Below, in pieces: positions 58,774-64,000 of a stretch of DNA of 64,000 bases (positions within the stretch are counted from its first letter, which is position 1; every line of letters begins with the position of its first letter). The notes under the pieces were generated by a model. The model was not told the origin of the DNA and ran no database searches. It worked only from the letters and a program-made list of their open reading frames with translations. The translations under genes were made by a program, and so were the position numbers. Source of the stretch: Merluccius polli (lineage: Eukaryota > Chordata > Actinopteri > Gadiformes > Merlucciidae); contig JAOPHQ010005436.1 in NCBI GenBank assembly GCA_030340625.1, positions 90,001 through 154,000 of the forward strand. Direction: 5' to 3'.

Positions 58774-59553
58774 GGGCCTCATTCACGAACCGTTTTTAAG
58801 AACAAATTTGTTCTTAAGTCCTACTTACGAAGATTTTACGAAGATTGTGGCATTCATGATTTTTTATTTTATTTATTTTCTTATCCAGGATTTTTCTTAG
58901 GTAAGAACAAATCCTACAAACACTCAGGAGTACTCTTAAGCACATTTCAGTGCCAACATGTTGGCATGGTTGTGTTGTCTTCTTTTGTTAAGTTCAATAA
59001 AATACATTACAGTGAAATTTCTGCCATATTTATGTATTTATTTATTCATTTCATTTTTTTTTCATTTTTCATTTTAATTACATTAAATGTGCCAACGCTT
59101 TAACATGAATCAAGTACATTGGAAACCATGCCGTCAATTAGTGATCCCACCCTATTTATAGGTGGCATTTCTCCATCCACGGCCTACAAAACAATGGCAT
59201 ATTGCTGCTACAGGAGATTGGGGATCGTGCCCTACGGAGGGAACAAATCTTTCAGGACCACGTAGATCTTTTTTCAGAGGCCCTGCACATGGCCCTGCAG
59301 TCCCTTTTATGGGCCCTTTTATGGGCATTAATGGGCGGTTACCTATGCTAATCCTATGTTAATTAGACTAATTTGGCATGCACGCTCAATTTACGAGGAG
59401 ATGGCATTCATCAATCTAAGAACACAGCTGCGAACAATTCAGCGGCTTAAGAACACGTTGATGAATCTGACGTAGGGTCTTCTTAGAAATCTTCTTAAGG
59501 ACTTAAGAAAGAATCTAAGAAGATTCTTAAGAAGATATTGGTGAATGAGGCCC
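58774..59553 (+). mobile_element. Harbinger-like element, 780 bp, unit 4
   Basis: Same ends as 49,316 (GGGCCTCATTCAC / GTGAATGAGGCCC) with ATT at 58,771-58,773 and 59,554-59,556. The opposite arm of the palindrome shows the uninserted AAACAATGTTT (about 57,448-57,458). Confidence 0.85.
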
Positions 59554-59780
59554 ATTGTTTGAAGCTAAATGTGACAAAATGTTGCTTTTATTTTCAGCGT
59601 GAGCGGCTTTACAAACGGCACCCAATAAGTCACCTCTCAAATAAAGTTGTGAGTATACAATACAATACAAACAAAATCTGAATGTATAAATAAATGTTGA
59701 TAAACTTGATAAACATCATAATATATTTTTATACAATACAATTATACAATATTTAGTAGTGGAATTGAAGAGGGGATGAA

Positions 59781-60282
59781 CTATTTGGAATAGCGGTTAG
59801 TTTTACAAGCAGGTAAAACATAACGACGCCCTGATGGCAACAAAGAAAATTCACTTGAATTCAAGTCCCTTTGTTTCACTCCGGTGATGTTAGAACAGAT
59901 TTTAACAATACTGTTCAGGCTGTTTCTGTCTTTTACTGTGAGGCTGTGAAACCAGCAGATCAAAGAAAAGCTCAGGAGACTCTCAATAAAAGATTGATAA
60001 AAATGGCAGAGGATGACGGGACGAACAGAAAAGGAATTGAGTTTGCGGAGAAGGTGAATTTTCTGTTGCCCCGCTCCACAATAGCCTCATGTTCACATCA
60101 AATTTAAGGTGATCATCGAAAATAGTACCAACATATTTGCACGATGTAACTATTACATCTAACACACTTTTGTTATGTATGATACATTCTTCAGCTGCAT
60201 CTCTGTTGCGTCTAAAATCAATAATCAGTTCCTTGGTTTTAGATACATTTAAGTCCAGGAAGTTATCATCACACCAACACAT
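59781..60282 (-). pseudogene. LINE reverse-transcriptase fragments, unit 4
   Basis: LLPSGRRYVLPACKTNRYSK part at 59,781-59,963 and WCDDNFLDLNVSKTKELIID part at 60,110-60,282, separated by a short CTGTTGCCCCGCTCC spacer. Single TTAA near 60,104-60,107 (empty site). Confidence 0.8.
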
Positions 60283-61024
60283 TAAATCAGTGAGAGCATT
60301 CCTGTGGTGTGATGCTGAGCCTTGGAGACGGACAGCAACGCAGCATCGTCAGAACATGTGACCAAACAGCTTCCTGCATCCGCTAGTATACAGAATAAAG
60401 AGTCGGGGCCAAAAGTATGCTGTGTTGCCTTTTACTTACCACTGCATTCATTTTGTTATTATATACGCCAGAGGATAATCCACCAAAAATATTTGTATTT
60501 ATTTTTTATTTATGTAGCCTAGTTGAGAGAGAGAACAGTAAAGAAACAGTAAGAAAGATTTTTTACATCGGATAGCTTAGTGGCGTTATTGTCATGACAA
60601 CAGAGCCAGTAATAAAGTCAAAGTTCAAGGTAAATCAACTCTTTCTACCAGTCAGACTCATCACAGGTCGCAACACTATATATGACATTTAGTATGGTCC
60701 AGTATACTTCAAGAATGTTGTTTTCATGTTTATTTATCTTGTAAGTATTTTCTTAAAGTTAGGTTTTATTAGGCCCCTTTTTTTTTTTTTTTAGATATTA
60801 AGGTTAGGGCTCTTATTCTGAAGGAGTCCTTTTGGTAGACATAAACATCCATATAGTAGATTGTCACGTGTGTCTGCCCAACGTCAGAAAATGCTGAATT
60901 TTATTTGTTTAGCACTTGGCTGATAAAGGCACAAGGTTTGTCATCATTTCGTTTTCATGTGGTGTTTAATGTTTAGTCATATTGTGGTGCTTTTATAGTT
61001 TTGCTGAGTGTGTTTAGGCTAGCA
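60283..61024. other. unit 4 intergenic remainder
   Basis: Homologous to 34,505-35,244. No gene. Confidence 0.5.
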
Positions 61025-61047
61025 AGACTACTACTACTAATAATAAT

Positions 61048-61089
<42 letters not shown>

Positions 61090-61375
61090 AATACTGCTAC
61101 TACTACTACTGCTACTACTACTACTACTACTACTACTAAGTTACTAACTTAGTAGTGGTAGTATTGGTAGTATTCAAACATATTGTAGTACAAATTGTAT
61201 TTTTAGATATAACATCAATCAATAATTAAAATACATTTCTAGCTATCTAGAAATGTATTTTAAATTATTATTATCATCATCATCATTATTATTATTATTA
61301 TTATTATTGTTACTATTATTATTGTTATTATTATCGTTATTATTATTATTATTATTATTATTAATAATATTATTA
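61025..61375 (+). repeat. duplicon edge, unit 5
   Basis: AAT and CTA repeats, palindrome about 61,130-61,158, hairpin, then the longest ATT tract of the five. Confidence 0.9.
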
Positions 61376-61749
61376 TCTAAAATCAATACAATATAAAACT
61401 GATTATAATCAATTGGTAATCAATACAATATAGATTGATTCCCTATTCCTACTTTGGATAGTTTTAAGTGTAAAACCCATCATAGTAACCCATTGGTCAT
61501 GTACTGCCCATCTGTTGCTACAGTACTACATTACCATGACAACAATAGGCTCAATGTCAATATGTCCCCTTTTTTGATGTCACAAATATTAACATCAGAT
61601 ATTTGGCTGAAATATTGACCGCCTAAATACAAATGTCCCCACACTTTAAAAGTGCTGCAATAATCATTTGTGTGCACGCGATGTGTTAGTTGTGCGCGCA
61701 AAGTCATTTCTGCTCGGATATTTGGCGGTGATATGATAATGATCATAAA

Positions 61750-62300
61750 CTACAACCCACACAGAGACACTGAGGAACCAAGACCTAACCCAAACCCAGG
61801 GAGGAGGTCCTCCTGGGTGAATGTGGTGCTGAAGGTGTGGATGAGTGTCAGTGTGTCTGAGGACCCTCCTACACCTGGGGACACTCTGTAGAAGGACAGA
61901 GAGCCAGCAGGCCGGTCCAGATACACTCCTACTCTGGTGGAGCCAGAGGGGCGGAGAGGGATGACTGTGTTACTACCGTTGTACCAGGCAGTGTAACGAT
62001 CATCAAAACAAGCAAGTCTCCAGGACTTGTTGTTCTTTCCAAGCCTGCTGTCATCACCTACTCCTCTCCTTGTGATTCCTCTGTATGTCACTCCTATACC
62101 AACAGGTCCTCTCCTCTCCACCTCCCAGTAACAGCGGCCAGTCAGACCCTCTCTACACAACACCTGGGACAAGGAGATAAATCTCTCTGGGTGGTCAGGA
62201 TAAGACTGATCCTCTTCAACCGACTTCACCTCCCTGTGGTCCTCAGACAGAGAGAGACATCTCCAGGCTGTGTTTGGGTCCAGTGTGAGTTCACAGGCAT
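61750..62300 (-). CDS. TRIM copy 5, B30.2 exon
   Basis: 182 codons plus split Tyr, ending SVSLCGL-TAG. Reads RRGPVGIGVTYRG and CFDDRYTAWYNGSNTVIPLR. Intact. Confidence 0.94.
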
Positions 62301-62503
62301 CTGATGGGAGAACAACACATGATTAGGCGGCTGAAGATCGGGTCAATTCCCGGTTTTCCGGTCCGGTGCACCAGCCTAAACCCGTTTGATTGGATGCAAA
62401 CCGACCGGACCGGCATTTGTCACAAAGAGACCAATAAAAAAGTGTGGATGGACTTTCCATCTATATAGTTAGTGTGTGTTAATCAAATTAAACAGACACT
62501 TAC

Positions 62504-63566
62504 ACTTCTTAAGACCTGGGTCAGGCACCTTCTTCATCTCCATGCTCAGTGTCTCCTCCAGCTGATCCAGGGATCTCCTCAAGGTCCCTACGTATGATGG
62601 AGGACGGACCTCCACCGTGGTCCAGTCCCTGGTGTGTGGAGGATTCTTCAGGAATCTGAAGATCTGGAGGAAGTGGAGGTGATCTTCAGTGTGTGTGAGC
62701 TGCTTCACCTCTGAGCTTCTATTGGTCAGATCTTCTATTTCCTGCTCCAGCTGTTTGATGCGGTCTTCAGCTTGTTTCTCTGTGGATTTCAGTTTCTCTT
62801 TGACTCTTTGTTTGAAATCATCTCGCTGCTCTTCAATGCAGCTCATCAGAGCATTGAGGACCTGCTCACCATCGGCTATCTGTCTGTCTGCGTCTGCTTT
62901 GCTGCGTTGTACTGTGTCGTTGATCTCCTGAATCTTTCGTTTTCTCTCCTGGATCATCTGCTGAACTTCAGACTCTATCTTCCCCAGCTGGGCGGTCTTC
63001 ACTTCATATTCCTCCTTTAGAGGTACAACAGGATGGGACTTGTGGTCTGTCACTGTGCAGATCTGACACAAACACACCTGGTCAGTCTGGCAGAAGAGCT
63101 CCAGGAGTCGGTGGTGTTTCTTACAAATCCTGTCTTCCAGACGGTCCATAGGCTCGACCAGCCGATGTTTCTTCAGGCGTGCGACTCTCTGATGTGGCTC
63201 CAGGTGGGTGTTGCAGTAAGAGGTAAAACACACTAGGCAGGACTTCACAGCCTTCAGCTGGGTCCCAGTACAGACGTCACAGGGAACTTCTCCTGGTTCA
63301 ACACAAGGCTGCTCTTTGACCCGTACGGACCGTCTAAACTGATCCACCATCTCTGATATGAAGGTATTGACTCGTAGATCAGGTCTTGTGTGGAAAATCT
63401 CATTGCAAATAGGACATTTGTACTGGACTTGGTCATCCCAGAACGTTGTAATACAGGTTCTGCAGAAGTTGTGTCCACAAGGTGTAAAAACTGGGCTGTT
63501 GAACACATCCAGACAGATGGAGCAGGAAAACTTCTCCTCAGACAAGGAAGTGTTAGCAGAGGCCAT
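62504..63566 (-). CDS. TRIM copy 5, RING/B-box/coiled-coil exon
   Basis: 354 codons plus one base; 203-bp intron; protein 537 aa. Zinc ligands complete (RING C15 to C54; B-box 2 CKKHHRLLELFCQTDQVCLC). Distinctive residues: SLSEEKFSC, LKKHRLVEP, FKQRVKEKL, DRIKQLEQ, FLQIFRFLK. Upstream (AT)n is short (63,660-63,678). Confidence 0.95.
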
Positions 63567-63896
63567 TCCTAGAAAAAATGTTTCATTAAGATAACATTAA
63601 TTTTTCTAATGTATTAAAAAGTCAAATAAAGGTTTTAACTCGTTTGAATATATTTTTAAATTATATATATATATATAAATCATGGCACCCAGGATAAACC
63701 AGCTATCACCACACACGCTCTACACACACTTCTTCTGTAAGTCACTGCAAACTGTCTACAGCGTCAAATACCTTATCCTAATGACACATAGCCACACTTG
63801 TCTACAACATGGGAAGTTATTCAAATAGTCCTGTCAGGGTGAATTACTCCTCATAATGATACAATAATAGTAAAGTAATACGAATAAGTTGCCTAC

Positions 63897-63937
63897 CTTT
63901 AAGGTCGTCCAATGACATTTCAGATTTAGGACAAATC
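63897..63937 (-). CDS. candidate 41-nt upstream coding exon, copy 5
   Basis: Identical to the copy 2 and copy 3 exon. Any 5' non-coding exon of copy 5 lies beyond the window. Confidence 0.5.
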
Positions 63938-63974
63938 CTGAATCAGAAGAATGAAAAACTATTATTTTAACGTC

Positions 63975-64000
63975 AATGACCTGTCTCTGTACTGTCTAAC
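63975..64000 (+). repeat. start of 41-bp minisatellite, unit 5, cut by window edge
   Basis: Opens AATGACCTGTCTCTGTACTG as in the other units and runs off the end, so the array continues to the right. Confidence 0.9.

Larger units (their letters stand above)
57384..59623. repeat. large palindrome (foldback), unit 4
   Basis: Left arm 57,384-58,038 (GGGTGCCGTTTGTAAAGCC inward to AGCCACGAGGGGGCTCA). Right arm 58,216-59,623 (TGAGCCCCCTCGTGGCTGGC outward to GGCTTTACAAACGGCACCC). The right arm is longer by the Harbinger-like insertion. The central spacer of about 177 bp (58,039-58,215) is not palindromic. Unit 3 has only right-arm sequence. Confidence 0.85.

Overview
The window is vertebrate nuclear DNA, almost certainly from a ray-finned (teleost) fish. 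The evidence is spliced genes with GT-AG introns, a very high density of CA/GT/GA microsatellites and G/C homopolymers, fish-type LINE tails, foldback elements (hAT-like, Harbinger-like, TTAA-specific, 9-bp-TSD), and a lineage-expanded TRIM family with PRY-SPRY (B30.2) domains. I cannot name the species.

Layout. (1) 1-12,359: non-genic, with microsatellites, one broken LINE reverse-transcriptase fragment (about 4.4-4.7 kb), and a six-copy tandem array with an exact 193-bp period, bracketed by two ungapped 199-bp direct repeats (4,792-6,363). (2) 12,360-26,260 (+): a complete cttnbp2nl gene. It has a candidate promoter and non-coding first exon near 12.4-12.6 kb, six coding exons (16,712-16,804; 21,840-22,070; 22,586-22,693; 23,082-23,270; 24,153-24,323; 24,567-25,559) and a 3'UTR with AATAAA at 26,253. 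The exons join without a frame break to 594 codons, and every intron is phase 0. (3) 26,585 to the right edge (-): a head-to-tail array of five TRIM genes of the teleost bloodthirsty-related/TRIM39-TRIM21-like type, in duplicated units of about 8.3-8.8 kb. It lies tail-to-tail with cttnbp2nl and runs off the right edge.

Each TRIM gene has one large RING/B-box 1/B-box 2/coiled-coil exon (donor phase 1) spliced to one B30.2 exon. All five have intact frames and zinc ligands, giving 537-538 aa from the MASAN start. Copy 2 is 572 aa because a 127-bp hAT-type MITE removed its stop codon. A conserved 41-nt exon upstream of copies 2-5 adds an in-frame ATG (MSLDDLKG before MASAN). Copy 1 has lost it in a deletion of about 1.2 kb. 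By family knowledge these would be cytoplasmic E3 ubiquitin ligases of innate immunity. Substitutions between copies concentrate in one stretch of the B30.2 domain.

The duplicated units also carry insertions that date the duplications. These are: a 2-kb hAT-like composite holding a palindromic array of tRNA-like modules (units 1 and 2 only); two elements with 9-bp target duplications in opposite orientation; two Harbinger-like insertions, one facing its own empty site across a large palindrome; a TTAA-flanked MITE whose empty site survives in the next unit; a 41-bp minisatellite; and LINE fragments. Coordinates and TSDs were read by eye. Family names for the repeats are inferred from termini and target-site lengths, not from a database search.
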